Below are positions 16,237 to 24,358 of a stretch of DNA of 36,156 bases, piece after piece. The stretch comes from Opitutaceae bacterium (GTDB taxonomy: Bacteria; Verrucomicrobiota; Verrucomicrobiia; Opitutales; Opitutaceae): the NCBI GenBank assembly GCA_016794625.1, contig JAEUGY010000080.1:1-36156 (forward strand). The letters run 5' to 3'. The translations under genes and the position numbers were made by a program. The first letter of the stretch is position 1, and every line of letters starts with the position of its first letter. The notes beneath the pieces were generated by a model. That model worked only from the letters and a program-made list of their open reading frames with translations. It ran no database searches and had not been told where the DNA came from.

Positions 16237-16425
16237 TCAGGGGCGGAACCGGTTGAGGGAGTCGGCGCCGGGAGGCGTGGCAGTCCCGCGGCGCATGCGA
16301 CAGGCGTCGGAGCAGTACTTCACCTCGTCCCACACCTTTTCCCACTTCTTCCGCCAGACGAACGGCCGCCCGCAGACCACGCAGTCCTTCGATGGCAGGT
16401 CGGACTTTTTCTTCATCTTGGGCAT
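16237..16425 (-). CDS. DUF2256 zinc-ribbon micro-protein, copy B
   Basis: The product is 62 residues from the ATG at 16425, beginning [19 protein letters not shown]. Two Cys pairs (15/18 and 38/42) flank [19 protein letters not shown], the DUF2256 core. The tail is [17 protein letters not shown], different from copy A. The frame is open further upstream to 16692, but homology begins at this ATG. DUF2256 genes are often found near cryptochrome/photolyase genes; none is seen here. Confidence 0.9.
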   Translation of the reverse strand: MPKMKKKSDLPSKDCVVCGRPFVWRKKWEKVWDEVKYCSDACRMRRGTATPPGADSLNRFRP

Positions 16426-16559
16426 GGACGTGATCAAACCAAGCGCGGCCTTCCTGCAAGCCTTCCTTGCCAGCGCGCTTTGCGCATCCCCGGAATCTGG
16501 CGACGCCCTAATTGCGCACCGCGTGGCGGGCGATAACCGAGTCCTTTCGCGGCAACCAC

Positions 16560-16712
16560 ATAGCGGTAGCGGGACGAATACCCGCGCTCGCCCGGATTCG
16601 GGTCGATAAAGTAGGAAAGTGTCACTCTGAGTCGGATCTGGTCTCCTCTGAAAATTTGATCTCCCAGTTTTGCAAGCGGCTGCTTTGGCCAAGGCAGCGA
16701 ATACACGTTCGT
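16560..16712 (-). pseudogene. C-terminal remnant of a subtilisin-like (S8) peptidase
   Basis: An open frame here reads [17 protein letters not shown], then [19 protein letters not shown] and SSRYRY. This resembles the C-terminal block of large bacterial S8 peptidases (LPWP...[12 protein letters not shown]...RYxY). There is no catalytic domain, no plausible start, and the frame becomes unrelated after RYRY. I read it as a relic about 50 codons long. Recognition is by eye only. Confidence 0.55.
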
Positions 16713-16792
16713 CTGGCGCGAAGTCCTGAAGTCAGCACACGCTGCTCGTGAAAGCATAGGACTCCTGCCGATCATGTCCACCTAAGCACCCA

Positions 16793-17977
16793 TCATCGCT
16801 GACCGGACAGCGGAAAGAGCTGCGGGAAATAGCTATCGAGCACCTTGGCGGGGAGGGCGAGGGAGACGGGCGTCTTGGGCGACTCGGAGGTGAGGAGGCC
16901 GGCGGCAAGGGTGCGGCTGAGGAGGTCGCGACCGGTACGCTCGCCGGTACCGACGATGCGGCCGGCCTCGCCACGGGCGAATTGGCCACGGAGCAGCGCC
17001 TCGCGGAGCAGGAGGAAGATCTTGTCGGCGTCCTTCGCGACCGCTGGTTCGGCGACGTGGATGTAGTGCTCGATCCGTTGCTCCAGTCCGTCGAGGTCAA
17101 GGAGGCGCTCCATGAAGGCGATCTGGTCGACCATGGTGCGGAGCGTGAACTCGCAAACATCCCAGAGGGCGCGTTCGCTCAGGTGCCCGCGGCCATCGTC
17201 GGCGCTGGTGGTGCTGCGTTCCTGGTCGGCGTTGGCGAGCCGGCCGTAGTACTCGTCCCGGTTGCGGGCGAAGCCGCGCGAGAGCGACCACAGGCCGCCG
17301 CCGTCGATGCCGAGTTGGCGGATGACGGCGTCGGAATAGAGGCGGACAACGCGACCGTTGCCGTCGCGGAACGGGTGAATCCACGCGAGCCGGTGGTGGC
17401 TGGCGCCGATGGCGATGATGCGTTGGAGCCGCGATAGATCGGCGGATTCGTAGCGCCACTGAAAATGGCCCAGGAGGGCTGGAACAAGCTCGTGCGGCGG
17501 GCCGACATGCGAACCGACCTCGACATCGCGGTGGCGGAGTTCGCCGGGCGTCAGCGGGGTTTTGGCGCCCGATGCGGTGGTCGCTATTTGCATTTCCTCC
17601 GGCAGCGCGGCATAGAAACGCCGGTGCAGTTCGCGGATGAACTCGGCGGAGTGCGGCGATCCGGTCTGCGTTGCCGCCCAGCGCTGCGCCTCCAGGTGGG
17701 CGAGAGCGAGGCGTTGCAGGTCGCGTTTCGCCGACTCGGCGGCGAAGTCCTTTTTCAGTGCCGCCTCGATGTCGCGGACGCGGGTTTGCTGTCCCTCGAT
17801 GAGGTTCGAGTAGTAGCAGTGCATCCACCGGGTGAGCTCCACGAGCTGGGTGCGGAGCGGCTCACGCACCTTCGCGGAGAGCCGAGCAGCCGACTCCAAG
17901 ACCGTGCACGCCAAGTCCTCCAACGGTTGAAGCCGCTGGGTCGGAACCACGGGCTCAATGGCGGTATTGGCGATCAT
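16793..17977 (-). CDS. Fic-domain AMPylase-type protein, class II (N-terminal inhibitory motif)
   Basis: The product is 394 residues. The catalytic loop HPFRDGNGRVVR starts at His201 and matches the active HPFx(D/E)GNGR consensus. The inhibitory helix motif SNLIEG (Ser57-x3-Glu61-Gly62) is in the N-terminal region, which places it in class II, self-inhibited Fic proteins. A Fic_N-like segment precedes and a winged-helix-like C-terminus follows. It probably transfers AMP or another phosphate-containing group to a protein hydroxyl. A short open frame ending KIGIEIGKK overlaps its ATG (ATGA at 17974-17977), but no convincing upstream gene exists. Confidence 0.92.
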   Translation of the reverse strand: MIANTAIEPVVPTQRLQPLEDLACTVLESAARLSAKVREPLRTQLVELTRWMHCYYSNLIEGQQTRVRDIEAALKKDFAAESAKRDLQRLALAHLEAQRWAATQTGSPHSAEFIRELHRRFYAALPEEMQIATTASGAKTPLTPGELRHRDVEVGSHVGPPHELVPALLGHFQWRYESADLSRLQRIIAIGASHHRLAWIHPFRDGNGRVVRLYSDAVIRQLGIDGGGLWSLSRGFARNRDEYYGRLANADQERSTTSADDGRGHLSERALWDVCEFTLRTMVDQIAFMERLLDLDGLEQRIEHYIHVAEPAVAKDADKIFLLLREALLRGQFARGEAGRIVGTGERTGRDLLSRTLAAGLLTSESPKTPVSLALPAKVLDSYFPQLFPLSGQR

Positions 17978-18093
17978 TTCTTGCCGATCTCAATGCCGAT
18001 CTTTCTTAGGACGTCAAACATTGATAGAAAACGACTTTTGACTGGTAGGCCGCCTAAAGACCGCAAATTTCTGCCGATCTTCTTGCCGATCTT
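17978..18093 (-). repeat. Imperfect GATCGGCAAGAA repeat units upstream of fic
   Basis: On the minus strand, units of the type AAGATCGGCAAGAAG occur twice at 18067-18093 and twice at 17978-18007. The frame that ends at the fic start translates them as KIGKKIG and KIGIEIGKK. Such tandem KIG/GKK linkers are seen between domains in Fic and RecG-like regulators, so this may be the tail of a lost upstream domain. Confidence 0.5.
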
Positions 18094-18432
18094 GCGGCCG
18101 GCGCCCCTCAAAGTAGCGGCCGCTGAGGCTTGGCGCAGGAGTTTGGTGCGTCAACAGCTGGGCCCTTTCCTGCGGTTTCGCGCCCACCTCGTGCATTGGG
18201 CGGGCGCGCCGAACGGAGGTGAGGCGGACGAGCCACCGCCACAAACGGTGCGATCGCAGGCCCGCTCTCGGCCCAGGATTGCGGCCCTTCCCGGCCAGCT
18301 TCCCGTGTGTTTTGGGGCAACACGAATAGGAAGTGAGTTTGTCGTTGCCCGAATTCCGGTCACCTGGTGGCACGGCCCGACTCTTGGCAACAGATCCGCG
18401 ATCTGCCGCAACGTGTTCAGTTCCTTAAAGAA
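18094..18432. other. Intergenic stretch without recognised gene
   Basis: Frames in this segment show no family resemblance or good start signals. It separates fic from the hairpin and the tRNA-like scar at 18433-18503. Confidence 0.45.
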
Positions 18433-18461
18433 CACCCGGTGACATCGCCTGACACCGGGTG
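18433..18461 (-). terminator. Perfect 9-bp stem-loop downstream of the tRNA-like scar
   Basis: CACCCGGTG (18433-18441) and CACCGGGTG (18453-18461) form a perfect stem with an 11-nt loop. On the minus strand it lies 14 bp after the CCA-like end of the tRNA fragment and is followed by TTCTTT. This fits a relic tRNA terminator, though the T-run is short. Confidence 0.5.
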
Positions 18462-18475
18462 CGATTTCGAAAAAT

Positions 18476-18503
18476 TGGCTGCCCAGGCTGGGATCGAACC
18501 AGT
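18476..18503 (-). other. tRNA 3'-end-like fragment (T-arm, acceptor strand, CCA)
   Basis: Read on the minus strand: CTGG, the T-loop TTCGATC, CCAG, then an acceptor strand CTGGGCA, G73 and CCA. The T-stem has four pairs. No matching 5' acceptor (TGCCCAG), D-arm or anticodon arm lies upstream; a 32-bp hairpin repeat is there instead. A72 with G73 would fit a tRNA-Gln end. It looks like a tRNA 3' fragment such as an integration scar, not a working tRNA. Confidence 0.5.
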
Positions 18504-18514
18504 GTCGACGAAAG

Positions 18515-18546
18515 GGCCAGAACCACCCGCTCTGATGGAGCGGGAA
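18515..18546. repeat. 32-bp hairpin repeat, copy 2
   Basis: This is an exact copy of 15515-15546, with the same CCCGCTC / GAGCGGG stem. It joins the tRNA-like scar to a degenerate GAACGTTGAACGCTGAACG segment (18544-18562). Confidence 0.85.
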
Positions 18547-18623
18547 CGTTGAACGCTGAACGTCTAGTTTTTAACGCTGAAGTGTTCGGAGGGCGAAAGC
18601 GGCCCGGCCAGGGTCGCTTACGG

Positions 18624-20588
18624 TTACGGACCCGGTGGGTGGAGGAGGGCGGTGATTTCGGGGTCGTTCCGGAAAGTCACGAGCCGGGGATCCATGTCCA
18701 GCCGCGAGCGGATCGTGGCGCGGCTGTCTTTGCGGGCAGCGATCGCCTCGCGCATGAGGGCGAGCGCGGTGGCCCGGTCGCCGATCAGCAGGTTGGCCGG
18801 GATGGCCTGGAACCACCAGGAGCCGAGCGGGCTGGGGCTGAACGGCCGGGGAAGGGACTCGACGAAAGTGCGAAGGGCGATCCGTGCCTCGTCGGTCCGC
18901 CCGAGGGCGTGCCTGATCCAGGCTTCGTTCAGGTAGGTCTGGCTGTCTTCGGGATTCAACCCGCGCTGTTTCAGCAGTTCGGTCAGCGCCAGTTCAAACT
19001 GTACGCGGGCGAGTTCCTTCTTTCCGGATCGTTCGAGCAGCGTCGCCATCAGGAGCGCCCGGGGACCACGGAAGTCGAAATCGACCATCCACGGCTCAAC
19101 AAAGGCGTTGAGTGCCTCGAGGCCCGCCTCGGGACGGCCGGTGAACGCCGAATAGAGAAAATAGCCGAGGACGGTGCGCTCAATGGCCCGCACCCGAGCC
19201 GGCACCTGGTCCAGAAATGCCTTCATGCCGGGCAGGTCGCCGTGGAGCCCAAAACGAATTCGTGCTTTCCAGACCAGGGCGTTGCCCAGGGGCGCGAGCG
19301 CAAGCGTCTCCTCGATCGCGCGCTCAAAGTCCGCAAAGCGCCCGATGTCGCGATAGTGCCGGCTAAGGTCATAGCGAACCAGGGCGTCGCGGGGAAACCG
19401 CTCGACGGTGCGGAGCGCCGAGGCGAGCGCCAGCCGCAGGCCCTCGTTCTCCGCTTCCGTGATGTTTTCGTCGAAGACACTGCCCGGAGCGACATGGAGC
19501 ACCCAGAGGCAGTTGTCGCGCATGCGGTGGAAGCGGGGTTCATCGGGGGCGAGGTCCACCGCCCGTTGCGCGAGGTCGACGGCACGCTGCGTTTCGACTC
19601 CCCGGGCGTACAGGTGAGCGGCGAGCGCAGCATGGGCCTCCGGTTCGTCGGGCGCGAGCAGCAGCGCGCGTTCGGCGGTGCTCTTGGCCTTCTGATAACG
19701 GGCCGTGCTGCGGTCCCACCCGCGCAGGAGCCACATGCTGTGGACGCGGGCCAGGACGGTGACCGCCTCGGCGTCGGCCGGATTTTTCTCCACCAGCTGG
19801 GTGGCCATTTCCTCCGCCAAGCGAAAATCCTCGGGGATGGTCTCGATGCCGTCGAGCAGGGCCACGGCTCGCTTCAGCTCGGGCGAACGCGGCCAGTCGC
19901 GCGCCGCGGTTGGCATGGTTGCGCGGGGTGGGAGGGGCGTGGAGGAAGTCTCCGCGGGAAGACCGGCCGGCCGACGTGCGAGGAGGAGTGCGACCACAAC
20001 CGTAGCGAGGCCGACGGTGCCCAGCGAGAGAGCAAGGGCGACCCGCGGAAACGGGCGTGCCGGAGTGTTCGACGGGGCCGGTGTCGGGGTCGCGGGTACG
20101 GGCGCACTCTCCGAGGTCGAAGGTTTGGAGAGGCCGCTGCGTTGCGACCAGAGTTTGAGGAAACGCGCCCGCGCCTCGGGGGTGACCTCGCCGCCGGGCA
20201 GACGCGTCCATTGGACGGCACGGAAGCGGTCTGGCACCAGGGCCTCCGGCTCCCGCGTGTCGTCGATCACGACGGGCAGGATAAAGGGCACCCCGCTGGC
20301 GATACCGAGCGCCCGCTGGGCCGCCAGTTCCCACTCGATCCGGAAATAACCCTCCTCCCGGGACTGCGTGGTGGCGGAAATCAGGGGCAGGAACAACACG
20401 CACTCCTTGATCTGGCGCCGGATCTTGGCGTCCCACTCGTCGCCCGTCTCCAGCCCTCCCTCGACATCGAACCACACATCGATTCCGGCCGATCGCAGCG
20501 ACTCGCAGAGGCGCCGCGCCGCGCCCGCATCCTGGGAAGCGTAGGACAGGAAAACCGCGCCACGGGAGGCGGATCGTACCTCGCTCAT
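18624..20588 (-). CDS. TIR-TM-TPR protein
   Basis: Starting at MSEVRSASRG the product is 654 residues. A TIR domain spans about 10-150 (AVFLSYASQD, SAGIDVWFD, then RIEWELAA). Glu85 aligns with the catalytic glutamate of NAD-cleaving TIR domains. A Pro/Thr-rich linker leads to one transmembrane helix at 181-205 (VALALSLGTVGLATVVVALLL). About 400 residues of TPR-like helical repeats follow, for example AERALLLAPDEPEAHAALAA and AVDLAQRAVDLAPDEPRFHR. With TIR at the N-terminus the TIR is probably cytoplasmic and the TPR region periplasmic, or both may be cytoplasmic if the helix is re-entrant. Defence or signalling roles are both possible. Confidence 0.9.
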   Translation of the reverse strand: MSEVRSASRGAVFLSYASQDAGAARRLCESLRSAGIDVWFDVEGGLETGDEWDAKIRRQIKECVLFLPLISATTQSREEGYFRIEWELAAQRALGIASGVPFILPVVIDDTREPEALVPDRFRAVQWTRLPGGEVTPEARARFLKLWSQRSGLSKPSTSESAPVPATPTPAPSNTPARPFPRVALALSLGTVGLATVVVALLLARRPAGLPAETSSTPLPPRATMPTAARDWPRSPELKRAVALLDGIETIPEDFRLAEEMATQLVEKNPADAEAVTVLARVHSMWLLRGWDRSTARYQKAKSTAERALLLAPDEPEAHAALAAHLYARGVETQRAVDLAQRAVDLAPDEPRFHRMRDNCLWVLHVAPGSVFDENITEAENEGLRLALASALRTVERFPRDALVRYDLSRHYRDIGRFADFERAIEETLALAPLGNALVWKARIRFGLHGDLPGMKAFLDQVPARVRAIERTVLGYFLYSAFTGRPEAGLEALNAFVEPWMVDFDFRGPRALLMATLLERSGKKELARVQFELALTELLKQRGLNPEDSQTYLNEAWIRHALGRTDEARIALRTFVESLPRPFSPSPLGSWWFQAIPANLLIGDRATALALMREAIAARKDSRATIRSRLDMDPRLVTFRNDPEITALLHPPGP

Positions 20589-20801
20589 GTCCGTCTCTTT
20601 CCCGCCCTGGCGGGCAGCGGGTGACGTTGAAGGGAAAGGTGGAGGGGGGAGCGTCCCTCTCTTGGGCAAACGATGGAACGACCTGCGTTCGATGCGGAAC
20701 GGTCAACGCAGGAGGTGTTCATGGAGGAGACCTTCTTTGATGGCGTGTGCCCGGGGCGCGACAAGCCGCAAGTGGCTTCCGGCGAGCGACGTCCCTGCCC
20801 G

Positions 20802-20910
20802 GTTGGAGGTGGCCTCGCTGAGGCCGCGACGGGACCACCGGTCCCGCCTCCGTTGTCCGCTTTGTGGTTGCGACGCCGAATTCCGCGGGGTCGGCGACCC
20901 CACCTCCAAC
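20802..20910. repeat. Three-hairpin mosaic repeat, copy 3 (complete)
   Basis: It begins GTTGGAGGTGG and ends CCACCTCCAAC, a perfect 11-bp terminal inverted repeat. Internal hairpins are GGCCTC-GCT-GAGGCC, GGGACC-ACC-GGTCCC and GGGGTCG-G-CGACCCC. It is about 109 bp and non-coding. Confidence 0.92.
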
Positions 20911-20930
20911 GGAAGCCTTCTCCCTCCGTG

Positions 20931-20954
20931 GTAGGCGGCCTCGCTGAGGCCGCA
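20931..20954. repeat. Mosaic repeat, left-end fragment
   Basis: GTAGGCGGCCTCGCTGAGGC carries only the first hairpin of the element. It lies 20 bp after the complete copy in the same orientation. The variant GTAGGCGG start is shared with the copy at 31420. Confidence 0.75.
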
Positions 20955-21044
20955 CGCCTTCCTGCTCCCTCATTCAGGTTTGACCCACTTTTTGGGATTG
21001 TTCGCACTTTGCGGCCAGAGCGTCTCCGTCACCATCCCCGCCTT

Positions 21045-22319
21045 ATGTCCTCCTCCCCTTCGCGCCGATCGACGGTCATCGTTGTCCTGCTGCTCTTCCT
21101 CGTGCTGGTGCTCGTCCTCCTTTTTTGGAGTCGTTGTCGTCAACCTCGACCTGCACCCGCGGCGCCTCCGCCGGTGCAGCCGGCCGCGCCGGCGACTCCT
21201 CCGCCTGGCCCCTCGGCCGAAGCGCGGGACATCAAGGTCGGCGAAAGCCCCCGCGAGGTTCTGGGCGCCGCCACCCTCGCCTTCACCCCGACAATCCTCG
21301 CCGGCGCCGATATCTCGATCCAGTGGACCGGACCGAACAACAAGGACGACTTCCTCAGCCTCGTGAAGCCCGACGCGCCGGCGCATGCCTACACCACGTA
21401 CACCATGACCGACCGGGGCACCCCGGCCACCCTCGCGGCGCCGGTGGAGGCGGGCCGCTATGAGATCCGTTACGTGGCCGGCCGGAGCAAAACGGTCCTG
21501 GCCCGCGCGCCGCTGGAGGTGACCGCCGCCGCCGCCACGCTCAAAGCGCCCGCATCCGCGCTGATCGGCTCGCAGATCCCGGTCGAGTGGACCGGTCCGA
21601 ACCACAAGGGCGACTACATCACCGTCGTGGCGGCGGGTACCGAGGACGGCCGTTCCGGCAACTACACCTACACCGATCGTGGATCACCCCTCGAAGTAAA
21701 GGCGTCCGTGCAAGACGGACCGGCGGAGCTGCGGTACCAGACCGGACAAGGCAACAAAGTGCTCGCGCGCCGTCCCCTTCTTCTGACCCTGCCGACGCTT
21801 TCCCTGGACGCCCCCGCAGCCGTCGTGGAGGGCGGTGAGGTATCCATTGTCTGGAGTGGTCCCAGCAACCGCGGCGACTACATCACCGTGGTTCCGAAGA
21901 GTCTGCCGGACGGACGCTACGGCAACAACAACGACGTCAGCCGGGGTTCGCCCTTGCGTGTCCAGGCTCCCATGGGCGCGGGGCCGGGTGAAATCCGCTA
22001 CATGACCGGTCAGGGCGCGCGGGTGCTGGCCCGGCGAGATCTCACGTTGCTCCCCGCCCGAGTCACTTTGGATGCCGTAGAGGCCGCGGAGGCCGGCTCC
22101 ACGATCGAGATCGTGTGGACCGGCCCGAACAACCGTGGTGACTACCTCACGATCGTTCCGGCCGGTGCGCCCGCAGCCCAAACGGGCAAGTACGCCAACG
22201 CGGAAGGCGGCTCCCCGTGCCGGATCGCGATGCCCCAGGAGAAGGGCCCGGCGGAAATCCGATACATCAGCGGACAGGGCCGGATCATTTTGGGCCAGCG
22301 AAAGATCCTCGCGAAGTAA
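21045..22319 (+). CDS. Membrane-anchored protein of four 88-residue Ig-like repeats
   Basis: This 424-residue protein has an N-terminal anchor (about 11-27, VIVVLLLFLVLVLVLLF) and a Pro/Ala-rich linker (33-60). Four repeats follow. The key Trp occurs at residues 94, 182, 270 and 358, exactly 88 apart, each in a WTGPNN / WSGPSN motif followed by (G/D)D(Y/F). Each repeat ends with (E)IRY...GQ...VLARR. Similar repeats occur C-terminal to VWA domains in some envelope proteins; here no VWA domain is attached. The exact spacing suggests recent duplication or strong length selection. A surface-binding or structural role is a guess. Confidence 0.85.
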   Translation: MSSSPSRRSTVIVVLLLFLVLVLVLLFWSRCRQPRPAPAAPPPVQPAAPATPPPGPSAEARDIKVGESPREVLGAATLAFTPTILAGADISIQWTGPNNKDDFLSLVKPDAPAHAYTTYTMTDRGTPATLAAPVEAGRYEIRYVAGRSKTVLARAPLEVTAAAATLKAPASALIGSQIPVEWTGPNHKGDYITVVAAGTEDGRSGNYTYTDRGSPLEVKASVQDGPAELRYQTGQGNKVLARRPLLLTLPTLSLDAPAAVVEGGEVSIVWSGPSNRGDYITVVPKSLPDGRYGNNNDVSRGSPLRVQAPMGAGPGEIRYMTGQGARVLARRDLTLLPARVTLDAVEAAEAGSTIEIVWTGPNNRGDYLTIVPAGAPAAQTGKYANAEGGSPCRIAMPQEKGPAEIRYISGQGRIILGQRKILAK

Positions 22320-22452
22320 CGCCGCCCCCGGATCGGACGCTCCCGGCGGCCGCCGTGACACGGACGGGTTGCCGGAGACTCGCGTCAGGAACCGAGAAAA
22401 GGCGGCGGGAACCCCGGGCGCTCCGGTTTGATGGCGTCGGACGTGGCTATGC

Positions 22453-22467
22453 CACTTGACTCAAGTG
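22453..22467 (+). promoter_or_regulatory. 15-bp perfect palindrome upstream of the BNR-type gene
   Basis: CACTTGA-C-TCAAGTG is symmetric over 7-bp arms, and it is followed by GACTTAAG. It lies 69 bp before the next ATG and contains a TTGACT hexamer, but no -10 is evident. It is a candidate operator for an unidentified regulator. Confidence 0.4.
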
Positions 22468-22536
22468 ACTTAAGCTCGCATCGGGAAGGTCCCTCGTTTC
22501 GCTCTCGCACGCTTTCTGTCTCCTACTGATCCCGCC

Positions 22537-24060
22537 ATGCCGCTTCTCCATCGATGCACCGCGTCTGTTTTTTCGCTCCTCGGCTTGGCGCTGGGCGCCT
22601 TTGCGCAAACGCCCGCTAAGCCCGCCGGCTCGATTCCTGACCGCCCGCTGAGTCAGTCGCCGCTCGTCATCAAGAACGCGGTGATGGGGAAGGACGGGAA
22701 GCCCATCGATGGCGTCAAACTGTCGCAGCACGACTTCGAAATTCACAGCCCGTCGATCTGCGTCGCCCCCAATGGGCAGATCCACGTGACCTACGTGGAG
22801 AAGCACCGAACGACCTATGCTCTGGCCGTCTATCACCGTTCCAGCAGTGATAAAGGTGCGACGTGGACGGACGCGAAGAACCTTTCGGAGGAGATGCCCG
22901 ACATCCAGACCGGCTACGGCGTGGTGCTGGCGGACGGCAAGGACCGGATTTACGCCATCTGGCGTGCAGGCCTCGGCGTGAACTCTCCGGCCAATCCGTA
23001 TCCGTCCAGTACATCGCATGCCAATCTCGTTTACCGTGTGCTGGAGAACGGCAAGTGGAGCAAGATTCTCCCGGTGCATCCTCCGGGTTCGATGGACCTG
23101 CAAAACGACGGCTCGCTGGCCTACTTTGCGGTCGTCGACCCTCAGGGGCGGGTCCAGGTGATTTGGAATACGAAGCCCGGCAAATGGCATCCGGAGCTCA
23201 CCGTGGTCAGCGGGACGTATGTGCAGCATTTGCCCGGCGTGGGAAATGGGTTGGTGTTTCAGGCCACCTTGGACGGGAGGACGGCCAGCGCACCGCGCGA
23301 GATCTTTCTCACCGAAGTCGGCGGCATCGGTGAAGGAGGCGGATACGGGACGCATTGCGACGGGCTGGATACCCTCAATGGGTACATCGATGCGCAGGGA
23401 GAGGCACACTTTGCCGCGAGGGTGACACGGACCCGGGATTTCTCCCTGCAGGGGAAGTCACGATTTCAGCTGTTCGAGCGCGGCAAGGCGGGTCCGTTTA
23501 TCGATTTCCCGGATCTGTCTTATCATACATGGGCGAGCTTTCCCCGGCTGCTGGTTGATGCCGAGGGACGTTCGCACCTCGTGATGCTGTATCCGAAAGG
23601 AGAGCGTCCCAGCATCCGCGACTATCTCATCGGATCGGACGAAGAGCCGGACGTGATTCGTCAGACCGCATCAGAGAAGGGCACGGTCGACAGCTTTCAG
23701 GCCTTCCAGGGCCCGGGCGGTCGCATGATTGCGGTGTTTCAGATGAACGACACCGGTGAGAAAGGGGATGGAAACACCTTTGTGTCGATCAGCACCGGCA
23801 AGGGATGGAGCGAACCTGTCAATGTGACCAACAACCAAGGCCGGAAGTCCTTTGCCAGCACGCAGACCAGCCGCGCGTCGCATATCGCGGTGGCAACGAG
23901 CTATTATCCCGGCCCGACCGCGGCGACCTTCGACCACGAAGGACACCTGCTCCTCGTGATGATCAACAATGAATACGGTCTGTTTTCCAGCGGCGCGTTC
24001 GGAGTGACCCTGGTGGGTGGCAGCAGCTCCACGCCGAAGCTCCAGTTCCTGCGGCTGTGA
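22537..24060 (+). CDS. Secreted BNR/sialidase-fold protein
   Basis: The product is 507 residues with a signal peptide (about 1-24, SVFSLLGLALGAFA). Asp-box-like and propeller-blade segments are visible (SSSDKGATWTDAKNL, GRVQVIWNTKPGKWHPEL, TGKGWSEPVNVTN), and HSPSICVAPNGQIHVTYVEK is typical of six-bladed sialidase-superfamily proteins. Glycan-hydrolase catalytic residues cannot be assigned by eye. It is probably exported and may bind or cleave a carbohydrate, in keeping with the pectate lyase region. A 15-bp palindrome lies upstream. Confidence 0.75.
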   Translation: MPLLHRCTASVFSLLGLALGAFAQTPAKPAGSIPDRPLSQSPLVIKNAVMGKDGKPIDGVKLSQHDFEIHSPSICVAPNGQIHVTYVEKHRTTYALAVYHRSSSDKGATWTDAKNLSEEMPDIQTGYGVVLADGKDRIYAIWRAGLGVNSPANPYPSSTSHANLVYRVLENGKWSKILPVHPPGSMDLQNDGSLAYFAVVDPQGRVQVIWNTKPGKWHPELTVVSGTYVQHLPGVGNGLVFQATLDGRTASAPREIFLTEVGGIGEGGGYGTHCDGLDTLNGYIDAQGEAHFAARVTRTRDFSLQGKSRFQLFERGKAGPFIDFPDLSYHTWASFPRLLVDAEGRSHLVMLYPKGERPSIRDYLIGSDEEPDVIRQTASEKGTVDSFQAFQGPGGRMIAVFQMNDTGEKGDGNTFVSISTGKGWSEPVNVTNNQGRKSFASTQTSRASHIAVATSYYPGPTAATFDHEGHLLLVMINNEYGLFSSGAFGVTLVGGSSSTPKLQFLRL

Positions 24061-24061
24061 G

Positions 24062-24092
24062 CGCAACCGGTGCCGACGGAGCGTCGCCCTCC
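24062..24092. repeat. Short GCAACCGGxGCCGACGGAGC repeat, copy 1
   Basis: This unit recurs at 31551-31580 and 31751-31780. Those copies contain a clean GGCGCCG / CGGCGCC stem; this copy has two changed bases. It starts 2 bp after the BNR-type gene stop. Confidence 0.75.
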
Positions 24093-24114
24093 AGGGGTGG
24101 GCCCTGCGGGCTTG

Positions 24115-24240
24115 GAAGTTCGAAGAGTGAAGAGTGAAGTGCGAAACGTCGGAAACAGAAGTGGATAGTATGTCTTGGTAGCACCCAGCACCCGTCCGCA
24201 CTTCAGCGTTAAAAATTCAGCGTTCAGCGTTCAACGTTCC
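24115..24240. repeat. Degenerate repeat cluster (inverted relative to 9690-9830)
   Basis: It shares GGATAGTATGTCTTGGTAGCAC (24163-24184) with the reverse complement of 9751-9772, with one mismatch, and has TTCAGCGTTCAGCGTTCAACG units. It is interspersed non-coding DNA. Confidence 0.6.
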
Positions 24241-24248
24241 CTCCCCTC

Positions 24249-24277
24249 CGTTGGAGGCGGCCTCGCTGAGGCCGCGG
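24249..24277. repeat. Mosaic repeat, left-end fragment, copy 4
   Basis: CGTTGGAGGCGG followed by GGCCTC-GCT-GAGGCC is the left end of the three-hairpin element. The middle and right hairpins are absent. Confidence 0.75.
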
Positions 24278-24358
24278 GTTCGACGCGGGGTGGGCGATTC
24301 ACGGGATATTGACGGGCGCCGGGTTGACCGAGGTTTCTCACCGGGCTTGTCTGGAAGG

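Larger units (their letters stand above)
20589..21044. other. Divergent intergenic region with mosaic repeats
   Basis: This gap lies between the divergent TIR-TPR and repeat-protein genes. It holds one complete mosaic repeat (20802-20910) and a left-end fragment (20931-20954). No separate gene was recognised. Confidence 0.55.

Noticed and set aside
17974..18150. Short frame ending KIGIEIGKK overlapping the fic start
   Set aside because: No good start codon or ribosome binding site, and a stop lies a short distance upstream. Kept only as a repeat note.
15515..18546. The two 32-bp hairpin repeats are exactly 3000 bp apart
   Set aside because: The sequence between them is ordinary genes. The round number is taken as coincidence.
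18459..20624. 721-residue plus-strand frame opposite the TIR-TPR gene
   Set aside because: It mirrors the codon pattern of the real minus-strand gene and has no recognisable domain.
24251..24358. N-terminal extension of the membrane-protein gene
   Set aside because: Its first codons fall in a mosaic repeat end and translate to Arg/Asp-rich low-quality sequence.
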